From positions 1-33,346 of the forward strand of contig JAPWVK010000060.1 in assembly GCA_029241965.1 (NCBI GenBank): DNA of 33,346 bases, written 5' to 3'. Both the position numbers and the translations under genes were made by a program. Source of the stretch: Candidatus Methanophagales archaeon (GTDB lineage: Archaea > Halobacteriota > Syntropharchaeia > Alkanophagales > Methanospirareceae). Positions 22,231 through 30,082 of the stretch are shown here, piece after piece (the first letter of the stretch is position 1; each line of letters begins with the position of its first letter). The notes beneath the pieces are model-generated. The model did no database searches, had not been told where the DNA came from, and was given only the letters and a program-made list of their open reading frames with translations.

Positions 22231-23004
22231 TCATCCAGTTACCATAGTTCCGACCAAATCGTCATCACCCCGCAAAAATTTAACGACATTTGACTCTTCC
22301 GCAGCGTTAAAAAGAACAGAATGTATTTTATACCGCGCCGCAAGCTGTAGCAATAACTCTACCTTCTCTTTCATCCCACCCGTCACATCCACATGCTCCG
22401 ACCCTTTTATATTCTGCTTCTCCACATCCTGTAGCGTTAAGTTTCGTATCACCACTCCTGAATCGTTCAAAACACCATCAACATCCGTGCCAAGACCGAC
22501 TCGGCTTGCTTTGAACTCCTTAGCTGCATATACCACCAGTTGGTCACCGCTCACTATACAAAACCCGTCCTTATCGTCTAAGATAATATCACCATGCAAT
22601 ACCGGAATTATGCCCTGTTTTAAAGCCAATTCTATCTGGTCGTTTAGTTTATACTCTATTTTCCCGCCTTTTGAGACTACTGCGCTGAGCGGGTTTAGTG
22701 GTATTGCTTTCTGTCCACAATCCGTCAGAGCGGAGACCACCAGCCAGTTCAGCTCTTTTACCGCTTCGTGCGTTATCAAAGCGTCTTTAACCTCTCTGCT
22801 TTTCAGGTACACTTTCGCCTGCGGATGCCCGAACGAGCCAGCACCATGTACAAGAATCAGATTTTTACGGGCTGCCTGCGCAATTTCTTTGGATATCCGC
22901 TTTATCGTATCCTTTCGCGCTTTTCTTATCTCGCCTTTATCTGTCAAAACGCTGCCACCTATCTTTAGCACGTATATTTCGCCAGCTATGGAATGTTTGT
23001 TCAT
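22231..23004 (-). CDS. ipk: Isopentenyl phosphate kinase
   Basis: IPK converts isopentenyl phosphate to isopentenyl diphosphate in the archaeal mevalonate pathway that supplies ether-lipid isoprenoids. It has 257 residues of the amino acid kinase fold. LKIGGSVLTDK starts the nucleotide-binding region, HGAGSFGHPQAK contains the catalytic histidine H60, and SALTDCGQKAIPL, VLHGDI, GLGTDVDGV and DVTGGMKEKVE are family markers. In many archaea it neighbours mevalonate kinase and Fni; here SAM synthetase is upstream and shikimate kinase downstream. Confidence 0.94.
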   Translation of the reverse strand: MNKHSIAGEIYVLKIGGSVLTDKGEIRKARKDTIKRISKEIAQAARKNLILVHGAGSFGHPQAKVYLKSREVKDALITHEAVKELNWLVVSALTDCGQKAIPLNPLSAVVSKGGKIEYKLNDQIELALKQGIIPVLHGDIILDDKDGFCIVSGDQLVVYAAKEFKASRVGLGTDVDGVLNDSGVVIRNLTLQDVEKQNIKGSEHVDVTGGMKEKVELLLQLAARYKIHSVLFNAAEESNVVKFLRGDDDLVGTMVTG

Positions 23005-23162
23005 AAATTATCCTCTGGTTTGTAGTTCACTAAACAAACAATTAATTTTATTACATAAGGAGTCATCTGGAAGCGACAACTTATGAGGCGTGAAAAGAAT
23101 TTTGAAGCCGTGAAACTGATGCGTCAGAGATAAAATAAGCAAAGAGCTTGAAAACATAACTT

Positions 23163-24371
23163 TTAAAACGTCTTCAACTCCACTCTTAGCACCATCTCCG
23201 TTATATCCGTAATGTTTGAGAGCCATTCGTCTATTACTCGTTCTACCTTCTTCTCCATTGCCCCTCTATTCACACCGCTATTGGTAATAATTTGTGCCGT
23301 CGCAACCTTCGGGTCGTCTATCCTTCTGCCTATCTCCGAAAGAATCTTTATATCCACTTCTCGGACACCATCCACGCTATCCGCGATTTCATTTGCTATT
23401 TTCCCGGCAAGCAAATTGTATATCTTCCCCGTATGGTTAACCGGATTTTTCCCCGCCGCTGCTTCCATGCTTATCGATCTGTTCGGCGTGATAAGCCCAT
23501 TGCATCGGTTGCCACGACCCACAGCTCCATCGTCGCCCATCTCCGCAGAGGTTCCGGTCACTGTAATATAAACAGACTCAGGGGTGTCCGCCGTATTCAC
23601 CCGCGTAATTACTTCCTTGTTTGTATATGTTTCCGCTACGTCACTTGCAAACTCTCTTAAACCTCGTTTTGCCGCCTCATAGTGCTCGTAGTCATCCATG
23701 TACTTCGATACGAACGCATCGCATATTGTTATAGTTATTTTATTTTTCTCTCTAAGCGCCATCACTTTCATGTCCTCACCAACCGCTCTCTCCTTGTCCC
23801 TGTATTTCGCCATCACCTCGTTTTCCACATTGAACGCGATAGATTCTGTCTCCGAAAAAGGTGCGTGTGCAACGCCAAAGGAGGTATCATTCGCCATTGG
23901 TACCGCCTTCGTATTATTTCCGAAAACGGATAATAGGTCGGAAGAGCCTTTACCCAATCTACTCTCCACTACCACATGACTCTCCACGTCAAGATTTCTT
24001 ACGGTCTTCCTTAAATACTCCTTCGTTGCAGTTATTGCTACTATCTCTGTGGGGATTTCCTCGCCGCCAAAATTACCCGTTGCTCTACCACCCAACATGA
24101 TATATATCGGCGATATAACCTCACCACCACCATATTCGGGGCACGATCTCCCCGCAACGAGCTGCACTTTATCCGTATTGTGATGCAATATCATCCCGCA
24201 CTTCCCCATATACTCCTTGCACAGTGCCACACTAACCGCTTCCGCTATACCATCGCATAAGCTGTCCGGGTGTCCCAGCCCTTTTCTTTCTACCATCTCT
24301 ATCTCCCGGTCACCAACGGCTTTCTTGCTTACAAATTCAACACTTATATTCCTCACTACCGGCTCGTTCAT
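23163..24371 (-). CDS. mat: S-adenosylmethionine synthetase, archaeal type
   Basis: It makes SAM from methionine and ATP. It has 402 residues, the length of the archaeal MAT family, which is highly diverged from bacterial MetK. EMVERKGLGHPDSLCDGIAEAVS, HHNTDKVQLVAG, DTSFGVAHAPFSETE, GDDGAVGRGNRCNGLITPNR and SMEAAAGKNPVNHTGKIYN are diagnostic. It lies in the minus-strand run between the ZPR1-like gene and isopentenyl phosphate kinase, but is 87-158 bases from each, so it may have its own promoter. Confidence 0.97.
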   Translation of the reverse strand: MNEPVVRNISVEFVSKKAVGDREIEMVERKGLGHPDSLCDGIAEAVSVALCKEYMGKCGMILHHNTDKVQLVAGRSCPEYGGGEVISPIYIMLGGRATGNFGGEEIPTEIVAITATKEYLRKTVRNLDVESHVVVESRLGKGSSDLLSVFGNNTKAVPMANDTSFGVAHAPFSETESIAFNVENEVMAKYRDKERAVGEDMKVMALREKNKITITICDAFVSKYMDDYEHYEAAKRGLREFASDVAETYTNKEVITRVNTADTPESVYITVTGTSAEMGDDGAVGRGNRCNGLITPNRSISMEAAAGKNPVNHTGKIYNLLAGKIANEIADSVDGVREVDIKILSEIGRRIDDPKVATAQIITNSGVNRGAMEKKVERVIDEWLSNITDITEMVLRVELKTF

Positions 24372-24458
24372 TTTTCCGCACCTTTCCTTCTAAAAAAAAG
24401 GACATCTACTAAGTAAGATTTTTAGTTTCTTTAGTTATGTATTCTTCATTAAAAATTG

Positions 24459-24938
24459 TCAATCAGGAATTATTGCGCTGTTACCTGTAGGATCTTCTAA
24501 TATCAACGTCATGCTCGCTTTGCCTGCCTTTATCTCATCTATTTTCTCCAAAATTTGCTCCGCTCGTTTCTTCTTATTGCCTACGACATCCCGGTTCAGC
24601 ATCTTCACCACTCTTTCCACCCTCTTCAAGACTCCTTCAACCGTGGAAATAAAAGATTCACCTTCTCTTGGATCCACGGTTACACCCAACTCCGGTATCT
24701 CGATACGTCCAAAGGAGGATCGTATCACCCTTACGTTCAAGTCCTGTGCTGAAGAAACCACCAGCTCGTATCTCCTCTGCTTAGCTGTATTCTCGGATAA
24801 AATCCGTACATCGGTAGAGCGATAGCCACAGGAAGGACAAGCGGCAACAAACATGATAGCATCGCCGAAATGCGGTATATTATATGGTAAAAACTGTAAA
24901 TCGCTTTCCTCACCGCAAATCGGACATCTCTCTTTCAC
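24459..24938 (-). CDS. ZPR1-type zinc finger protein
   Basis: It has 159 residues. An N-terminal C4 zinc ribbon (CPICGEE, CPSCGYRSTDV) is followed by the ZPR1 beta-domain: LSENTAKQRRYELVVSSAQDLNVRVIRSS, IEIPELGVTVDPREGESFISTVEGVL. The archaeal version has one ZPR1 module where eukaryotic ZPR1 has two; eukaryotic ZPR1 acts with elongation factor 1A. It follows SepF by 34 bases, in the cluster with the Era-like GTPase. Function in archaea is not established. Confidence 0.9.
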   Translation of the reverse strand: MKERCPICGEESDLQFLPYNIPHFGDAIMFVAACPSCGYRSTDVRILSENTAKQRRYELVVSSAQDLNVRVIRSSFGRIEIPELGVTVDPREGESFISTVEGVLKRVERVVKMLNRDVVGNKKKRAEQILEKIDEIKAGKASMTLILEDPTGNSAIIPD

Positions 24939-24972
24939 TTCTCGTCCCGCGCCATGCTAATTCAAAGCGCCA

Positions 24973-25353
24973 TTACCTACCACTCAATTTCTTCCTTTCT
25001 ATCTTTACCCCTGTCGGTGCCACTATAACCTGTTCATCGCCAAAACCTGCAATATCCCCGCCTACATCCATAGTTGCCATCTTTAAGTCTTTTATCGCTT
25101 TCTCTACCAGAATCTTGTCCCGCTTCGCCAGTGATATATCCAGAATCAACATATTGCCCGCGTATATTTCCTTTTTCAATTCCGGGACGTCGTACAAGCC
25201 CGTCAACTCCGCTGTCTTCACGTACATCTTCACTTCCTCGTCTTTCTTTAGCTCCGCCTCGTATTCCTCTATGTCTAAGTCAAGGTCCAGGTAATCCTCT
25301 TCAGTATCCGCCTTTCTTTCAAACAGCTTGCTCAATCCGTCTTTTATCCCCAT
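24973..25353 (-). CDS. sepF: Archaeal SepF-like cell division protein
   Basis: SepF anchors FtsZ to the membrane in many archaea. It has 126 residues. The first residues, MGIKDGLSKLFERK, form an amphipathic membrane-targeting helix. An acidic linker follows, then the SepF core (about 45-120) with VKTAELTGLYDVPELKKEI, GNMLILDISLAKRDK and DVGGDIAGFGDEQVIVAPTGVKI, the latter holding the conserved glycine-rich interface. It lies between the Zn-ribbon gene and ZPR1; no ftsZ is in the window. Confidence 0.92.
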   Translation of the reverse strand: MGIKDGLSKLFERKADTEEDYLDLDLDIEEYEAELKKDEEVKMYVKTAELTGLYDVPELKKEIYAGNMLILDISLAKRDKILVEKAIKDLKMATMDVGGDIAGFGDEQVIVAPTGVKIERKKLSGR

Positions 25354-25438
25354 CTTTCCCCCTCTCTTTCATTAATAAATATTATTCACGCATTCTAACA
25401 TTTAAAATATAGGGCATACTCAATTAAAAGATATTGGA

Positions 25439-25771
25439 TTAACCGCGCTTCTTTTTAAATAAAGACGGCAAATGGATTGCATAAGTACCATCATCCTTTA
25501 TCCTCATTACTACCTCTTTCTTCTCTAATAACGCATCCAGGTTGAGTTCATATACACCGGGACTCATTATCCTCAAGCTTTCAATCTGCGCCTCCTCAGG
25601 CTCCAACTCTACCCGTTCATCTACTTGTACTCTCTCCACTATATCTTCTGCTTTTATGGCTTCGCCATTCTTAACATACAAGAATAGATTACCCCCGCAT
25701 TCCGGGCAGCCTCTCAGCATCTCTTCCGTCATCTTTCCGAACTTCTTACCACACTTCAAACATTTATGCAT
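25439..25771 (-). CDS. OapC/ArvC-like zinc-ribbon protein
   Basis: It has 110 residues. Two CxxC pairs (CLKCGKKF, CPECGGNLF) make an N-terminal zinc ribbon; an acidic middle (ERVQVDERVELEPEEAQIE) and a short C-terminal strand-rich part (SPGVYELNLDALLEKKEVVMR) follow. This is the architecture of the archaeal Zn-ribbon family often found beside a DUF2073 protein and an Era-like GTPase, as here; the name is recalled from public annotation, not from a search. Just 10 bases separate it from the DUF2073 gene. Confidence 0.8.
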   Translation of the reverse strand: MHKCLKCGKKFGKMTEEMLRGCPECGGNLFLYVKNGEAIKAEDIVERVQVDERVELEPEEAQIESLRIMSPGVYELNLDALLEKKEVVMRIKDDGTYAIHLPSLFKKKRG

Positions 25772-25781
25772 TTTTATTTTA

Positions 25782-26117
25782 TCAGCTTGAGGAAATAATT
25801 GTACTTATTAAATCCTTACCCTTCTTTATCGTCTTCATCTTCTGCGCTGGTCCTACCACAGTGAGTCGTGTCTTTCGCCGCATATTAAAAAACCCGCCCC
25901 TCTTACTTGGATAGCCACTTATCTCTATGCCCGGGAAATCGTCGCTCACCTCGATCATCGTGAGCTCTATCAGCTTCATCTGCTCCTCCGCCGTCAGACC
26001 GCCCTCCAACACCACTATATTCCCGGACTTCACGCCATCCAGCACAAATCGTAACTTCTCCGTGGAGGCCATTGATTCCATCTTATCCTTTGATATTAAG
26101 CACATCTCTATCTCCAT
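25782..26117 (-). CDS. DUF2073 (OapB/ArvB-like) protein
   Basis: It has 111 residues and is soluble. MCLISKDKMESMASTEKLRFVLDGVKSGNIVVLEGGLTAEEQMKLIELTM-type sequence and an aromatic, basic C-terminal part (YPSKRGGFFNMRRKTRLTVVGP) match the archaeal DUF2073 family. It sits 24 bases after the GTPase and 10 before the Zn-ribbon gene. The three form a conserved archaeal neighbourhood, suggesting a complex, possibly at the membrane or division site given SepF next door. The molecular function is unknown to me. Confidence 0.82.
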   Translation of the reverse strand: MEIEMCLISKDKMESMASTEKLRFVLDGVKSGNIVVLEGGLTAEEQMKLIELTMIEVSDDFPGIEISGYPSKRGGFFNMRRKTRLTVVGPAQKMKTIKKGKDLISTIISSS

Positions 26118-26141
26118 CTTTCTCCCCTATCACTTTTAGCT

Positions 26142-26837
26142 TCACTTGAATGTCTTTGCCATTTCACCATAGAGTAGCTCCATGTTATCGCCTTTCAATG
26201 CTGATATAGGTATCACGTGGTGTTGCGGGAACGCATTTTTTATTCGCTGTGGTGCGGAATCCGGTAAGTCCATTTTATTCGCGGCGATAATGACGGGAAT
26301 GCGTCTTGCCTCCATATTCCCTATGATGACAACATTAGTTTGCGTATACGGGTCTTCCGTGGAATCCATCAGGAGAAGAACACCGTCTATATCGTCAAGC
26401 CATTTTATTGCCTCTATAACACCTTCGGTAGCCTCCTTTGCTCTCCTTTTTGCCTCCTCTTCTTCCAAACCATAAGCCATAAAATCGCGGAAATCTATCT
26501 TTGTCGCTAACCCCGGAGTGTCAACCACGTCCAGCTTCAACTTTGCTTTGTTTCTCTTTGCGTTTGGATTGGAAGTGGTGGGGTTTTGCAACGGGATTGC
26601 CGTCAGATCTATCTGAACTTCCCCCCGCCTTACCACTCTTCTCGTTTCATGAGGTACCTCAGTGGATACCCCTACATCCTCATTCTCATCCACGAAGGTA
26701 TGAATTATCCTATTCGCCAAAGTCGTTTTCCCCGCATTCGGCGGCCCATAAATACCTATTTTTACCGCCTTCTTCCTGAAAAACAAAGCCATTATCCATC
26801 GTGAGAAACCGTCCCGCATCCTCTTCCGTATCATCAT
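26142..26837 (-). CDS. Era-like GTP-binding protein (Arv/Oap cluster)
   Basis: It has 231 residues. G1 is GPPNAGKT at 31-38, the G3 region is VVDTPGLATK, G4 NKMD and G5 SALK, so it should bind and hydrolyse GTP. The N-terminal helix SRWIMALFFRKKAVK may touch membranes. The insert between G1 and G3 carries a conserved ETRRVVRRGEVQIDLTAIPLQNPTT segment seen in the archaeal family. It is the first gene of the minus-strand operon-like run GTPase-DUF2073-Zn ribbon-SepF-ZPR1 and diverges from aIF1A with 160 bases between. A start at a second ATG in the N-terminus is possible. Confidence 0.88.
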   Translation of the reverse strand: MMIRKRMRDGFSRWIMALFFRKKAVKIGIYGPPNAGKTTLANRIIHTFVDENEDVGVSTEVPHETRRVVRRGEVQIDLTAIPLQNPTTSNPNAKRNKAKLKLDVVDTPGLATKIDFRDFMAYGLEEEEAKRRAKEATEGVIEAIKWLDDIDGVLLLMDSTEDPYTQTNVVIIGNMEARRIPVIIAANKMDLPDSAPQRIKNAFPQHHVIPISALKGDNMELLYGEMAKTFK

Positions 26838-26997
26838 CTCTCTTTTATCCTCTCTGTTTCCTTAAAAATGCTTGCCATATGATACGCATTATTTTTAATA
26901 TCCTACTCTCTCATAATATCTACATCAATTTAAAAGTAACTTCCGGTAGTTCATAGTCAAGGGCAGAAGGGGAGTTCGGAGCGGGTGAAAATTTATT

Positions 26998-27291
26998 GTG
27001 ATAGAAGGAACAGAAGAGGTAATACGCGTACGTAGACCCAGGGAAAGGAATAGAGAAGTATTAGGTATAGTGCAGAAGATGTTAGGCGGGAGGAGAGTGA
27101 CAGTGCAGTGCCAGGATGGGGTAGAAAGGATGGGGCGAATCCCTGGCAGGTTAAAGAGGCGACAGTGGGTAAACGTTGGTGACGTAGTAATAATAGTTCC
27201 ATGGGACTTCCAGGATGAAAAGGGTGAAGTTATCTACCGATATAAGAGACCACAAGCGGAATGGTTGAGAAAGAAGGGCTACTTGAAGTAG
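26998..27291 (+). CDS. eif1a: Translation initiation factor aIF1A
   Basis: It has 97 residues, an OB-fold S1-like protein that binds the 30S A site during initiation. Conserved sequence includes [78 protein letters not shown]-type order (parts shown in segments). It uses a GTG start at 26998; GGTGA lies about 10 bases upstream. Its end overlaps Rio1 by 31 bases, a tight translational coupling. Confidence 0.97.
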   Translation: MIEGTEEVIRVRRPRERNREVLGIVQKMLGGRRVTVQCQDGVERMGRIPGRLKRRQWVNVGDVVIIVPWDFQDEKGEVIYRYKRPQAEWLRKKGYLK

Positions 27292-28100
27292 AGAGATGGC
27301 TAAGGAAGGAAGAAAAGCAACTACCCAAAGGCAAAAAGCGGAAAAAGGATTTCCGGGATAGAAAGACGGAACAATATGTTCTTGACGTCCCTACGCTGGA
27401 AACTTTGTATAAATTCGCGCATAAGGGTATATTAAAAGCGTTGGGTGGCCCGATAAGTAGAGGTAAAGAAGCGGTTATATTCCACGCGATAGGTGCTGAT
27501 GAAGAGGAGCTTGCAATAAAGATGTATAAAGTAAATACCTCGAACTTCAATGTCATGATTGACTATATAATCGGCGACCCGAGATTTGAGAATATAAAAA
27601 GGGACCGCAGAAGCATCGTATTTGCTTGGGCTCGTAAAGAATTGAAGAATCTGCAGCGGGCTTTTGACGCTGGCGTACGGGTGCCCAAACCGATTGCGTG
27701 TGATAAAAATGTGCTGATAATGGAGTTTATAGGGAAAGAAAGTATCGCAGCACCTAAGCTAAAAGACGTACCATTAGAAGTGCTTGAACTTGATTTTAAC
27801 ATCGAAGACCTCTTTTCTCGCATTACGGGTTATATGAAAATCCTGTATGAGAAAGGTGCACTGGTGCATGCAGACCTCAGCGAGTTCAACATATTGATGG
27901 AGGGATATGTAGAGCGGGATGCTGGTGCGACAGAAATAGAGATAGAACCGGTATTAATAGATATGGGGCAATCCATGGTTTTAGACCATCCCAATGCTGA
28001 TGCGTTCTTCAGGCGTGACGTGCGCAATATCGTCTCTTTCTTTAACAAACTTGGTTTGGCTTGTTCGGAAGATGAAATAATGCAGATGGTTAAGAGGTAA
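27261..28100 (+). CDS. rio1: Rio1-type serine/threonine protein kinase
   Basis: Rio1 acts in late small-subunit maturation. It has 279 residues. The phosphate-binding stretch [13 protein letters not shown] (residues 62-74), the lysine K87 in LAIKMYKV, the catalytic loop [10 protein letters not shown] (D205, N210) and the metal-binding IDMGQSM (D234) are all present, so it should be active. It overlaps aIF1A by 31 bases. In other archaea the KH protein usually follows directly; here a degenerate fragment lies between. Confidence 0.96.
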   Translation: MVEKEGLLEVERWLRKEEKQLPKGKKRKKDFRDRKTEQYVLDVPTLETLYKFAHKGILKALGGPISRGKEAVIFHAIGADEEELAIKMYKVNTSNFNVMIDYIIGDPRFENIKRDRRSIVFAWARKELKNLQRAFDAGVRVPKPIACDKNVLIMEFIGKESIAAPKLKDVPLEVLELDFNIEDLFSRITGYMKILYEKGALVHADLSEFNILMEGYVERDAGATEIEIEPVLIDMGQSMVLDHPNADAFFRRDVRNIVSFFNKLGLACSEDEIMQMVKR

Positions 28101-28104
28101 GGAT

Positions 28105-28344
28105 ATGTATACCACAGAGTTCTCAGATTATGCAAATAGAAAGGATACGCGAGAAGACTTTTCGCATAATGAATGCATCCTTGATTTTTTGGTCGCAGGA
28201 GCTGAGATATTAGGGATAAAAGCAGTAAAGGCTCCAATACACGAAGTCCAATTGAAATCGTATTTAAAAGCGATAAAAAGCAACGTTTACTTGCTATTAA
28301 ATTTTGCGGACAAAAGTTTAAGATACAAAATGGAGTTAAGATGA
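28105..28344 (+). pseudogene. Degenerate GxxExxY-family fragment
   Basis: The 79-codon frame has a C-terminal half resembling the GxxExxY PD-(D/E)xK-like family: LGIKAVKAPIHEVQLKSYLKA and VYLLLNFADKSLRY correspond to the family's 'IVELKAV..IHEAQLLNYLKA' and 'LLLNFG'. The Glu of the ExK catalytic pair is replaced (ILGIKAV), and the family's N-terminal GxxExxY half is missing. The first 30 codons instead read like a 'CCACAGAGTTCTCAG' repeat. The bases after the stop, ATTAATCAGTGTAATCTGTG, are of a repeat type often seen behind such genes. I read this as a decayed insertion in the aIF1A-Rio1-KH operon. Confidence 0.6.
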
Positions 28345-28380
28345 TTAATCAGTGTAATCTGTGCAATAGGTGGTTTTAAA

Positions 28381-28911
28381 ATGGTAACACAATATGTCAG
28401 GATCCCTCATGAGAGGATAGGTGTGCTTATCGGGCATAATGGGATTGTAAAAGAGGAAATAGAGAGAAGATCGGCGAGTAGGATAAGTGTGGATAGTGAG
28501 GATGGTGAAGTAGCCATAGAGGGCATAGAAGGCGGCGACCAGATAAAGACGCTCAAAGTGGCTGATGTGATAAGTGCAATAGGTCGCGGTTTCTCGCCAG
28601 AAAAAGCTGTTGCGCTCATGGATGACGATCTTCTACTATTCGAGGTCATTTCCCTCGATCATCTCACGCCAAAGACGCTAAAAAGGGTGAAAGGCCGTAT
28701 AATAGGGCAAAAGGGTAAGACGAGACGGGCGATAGAAAACCTGACAGGCGCTAAAATCTCGGTATACGGAAAGACAGTGGGTTTGATAGGTTTTTCACAC
28801 CAGATAAAAGCGGCAGGTGAGGCAATAGAGATGTTGATAAAGGGTACACCTCATAGCACGGTATATAGCTTCCTGGAGCGGCAGAGGGGCGTAGAAGTGG
28901 GAGAATGGTGA
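28381..28911 (+). CDS. Dim2/Pno1-like KH-domain RNA-binding protein
   Basis: It has 176 residues with two KH domains, one degenerate. The first has YVRIPHERIGVLIGHNGIVKEEIE, the second GRIIGQKGKTRRAIENLTGAKISVYG, ending with a TPHSTVYSFLERQRG tail. It is the archaeal counterpart of eukaryotic Dim2/Pno1 (Krr1-related), a small-subunit assembly factor that binds the 16S rRNA 3' end. It normally follows Rio1 in archaea. The degenerate fragment upstream separates the two by 280 bases, which may weaken co-expression. Confidence 0.93.
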   Translation: MVTQYVRIPHERIGVLIGHNGIVKEEIERRSASRISVDSEDGEVAIEGIEGGDQIKTLKVADVISAIGRGFSPEKAVALMDDDLLLFEVISLDHLTPKTLKRVKGRIIGQKGKTRRAIENLTGAKISVYGKTVGLIGFSHQIKAAGEAIEMLIKGTPHSTVYSFLERQRGVEVGEW

Positions 28912-28952
28912 AACGATTACGAATTGCGAATAGACCATTAGGAGATTGGTAA

Positions 28953-29597
28953 ATGGGCGAAGAGGAGAGATATGAGGAAGCGAGAAAGAGAATGGTTGAG
29001 TATCTCAGGCAACAGGGGATCAGTGGTGAGGTGTTAGAAGCAATGATGCGCGTCAAGAGACACCTTTTTGTCCCTCCTGAACGTAGTGACTCGGCATACG
29101 GTGATTATCCACTGCCCATCGGGGAAGGTCAGACGATAAGTGCGCCGCACATGGTTGCTATGATGTGCGATTATCTGGAACTGAAGAGAGGTGAAAAAGT
29201 GCTTGAGGTTGGTGCAGGTTCCGGCTATCACGCTGCGGTAATTGAGGAGCTAATAGGCGAAGAAGGGCATCTATATACCATAGAACGGATACAATGGCTG
29301 GTGGAATTCTCGACGAAGAACCTGAAGCGTGCAGGTTATAAAAACGTAACGGTGACGCACGGCGATGGTACGCTTGGAGTGCCGGAACATGCACCGTACG
29401 ACAAAATAAGTGTGACCTGCGCTGCCCCAGATGTACCACCTCCGTACATTGAGCAGTTAAAAACCGGAGGAAAAATTGTTATACCCCTCGGAAGATACAC
29501 ACAAAAGTTGTACCTGATTGAGAAGAAGAACGGGATAGAGAAAAATAGAAAGTGTGATGTAGTTTTCGTACCTTTAATAGGAAGATATGGATTTTAA
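28953..29597 (+). CDS. pcm: Protein-L-isoaspartate O-methyltransferase
   Basis: This SAM-dependent enzyme methylates damaged isoaspartyl residues as the first step of repair. It has 214 residues. The SAM-binding motif I is KVLEVGAGSGYHAAVI; YGDYPLPIGEGQTISAPHMVAMM is the diagnostic substrate-site region; motif II is DKISVTCAAPDVP-like. AGGAG lies about 9 bases before the ATG at 28953. It overlaps the next gene by 11 bases, so the two are coupled. The window also holds the SAM-making enzyme, at a distance. Confidence 0.95.
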   Translation: MGEEERYEEARKRMVEYLRQQGISGEVLEAMMRVKRHLFVPPERSDSAYGDYPLPIGEGQTISAPHMVAMMCDYLELKRGEKVLEVGAGSGYHAAVIEELIGEEGHLYTIERIQWLVEFSTKNLKRAGYKNVTVTHGDGTLGVPEHAPYDKISVTCAAPDVPPPYIEQLKTGGKIVIPLGRYTQKLYLIEKKNGIEKNRKCDVVFVPLIGRYGF

Positions 29598-30054
29598 CAA
29601 TATGAATGGACAAATGCTCTCGCCCGCGAGTGGGAAGATAATGTGGATTGGACCAGACGAAGGCGGAGGCAAAACTATTACGATATTCATGCATCTTCAT
29701 AATGTGCATGTCACTGTCGCGCCATTAAACGGTGTGGTGAAGAAAATAACGCCCGAAAGAGGGAAATTTAAGCCCGCGTTCCTACGTAGCAGTGATTTCA
29801 ATACGAGAAATGCAATAAAACTGAGCACGGGATATGGGGATATAAACATAGTGCAAATAGCGGGATTTTTTACGCGAAAAATAATATGCGATGTGAAAGA
29901 GGGACAGAAAATAAGTAAAGGAGAGCGAATGGGTAAAATTTGTTTAGGCTCTCGTGTAGATGTGTCCGTTCCAGAAGGGTTTGATATATTGGTAAAAGAA
30001 GGAGACAGGGTTCGGTACAAGAAATCATTGATCGCGGTAAAAAAAGCAAAATGA
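29587..30054 (+). CDS. Phosphatidylserine/archaetidylserine decarboxylase, short form
   Basis: It has 155 residues. The N-terminal part has SPASGKIMWI and a FMHLHNVHVTVAPLNGVV histidine-rich core; the C-terminal part has GERMGKICLGSRVDVSVP. The Gly121-Ser122 pair in LGSRVD matches the cleavage site where the pyruvoyl group forms in the type II/PSD-A family. The N-terminal membrane segment common in the family is absent, so this looks like a shortened enzyme or one with an unusual start; the overlap with Pcm argues for the ATG at 29587. In archaea the likely role is making archaetidylethanolamine from archaetidylserine. Confidence 0.85.
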   Translation: MDFNNMNGQMLSPASGKIMWIGPDEGGGKTITIFMHLHNVHVTVAPLNGVVKKITPERGKFKPAFLRSSDFNTRNAIKLSTGYGDINIVQIAGFFTRKIICDVKEGQKISKGERMGKICLGSRVDVSVPEGFDILVKEGDRVRYKKSLIAVKKAK

Positions 30055-30082
30055 AATTAGCAGTTTCTGCTTTTTGTGTTTT

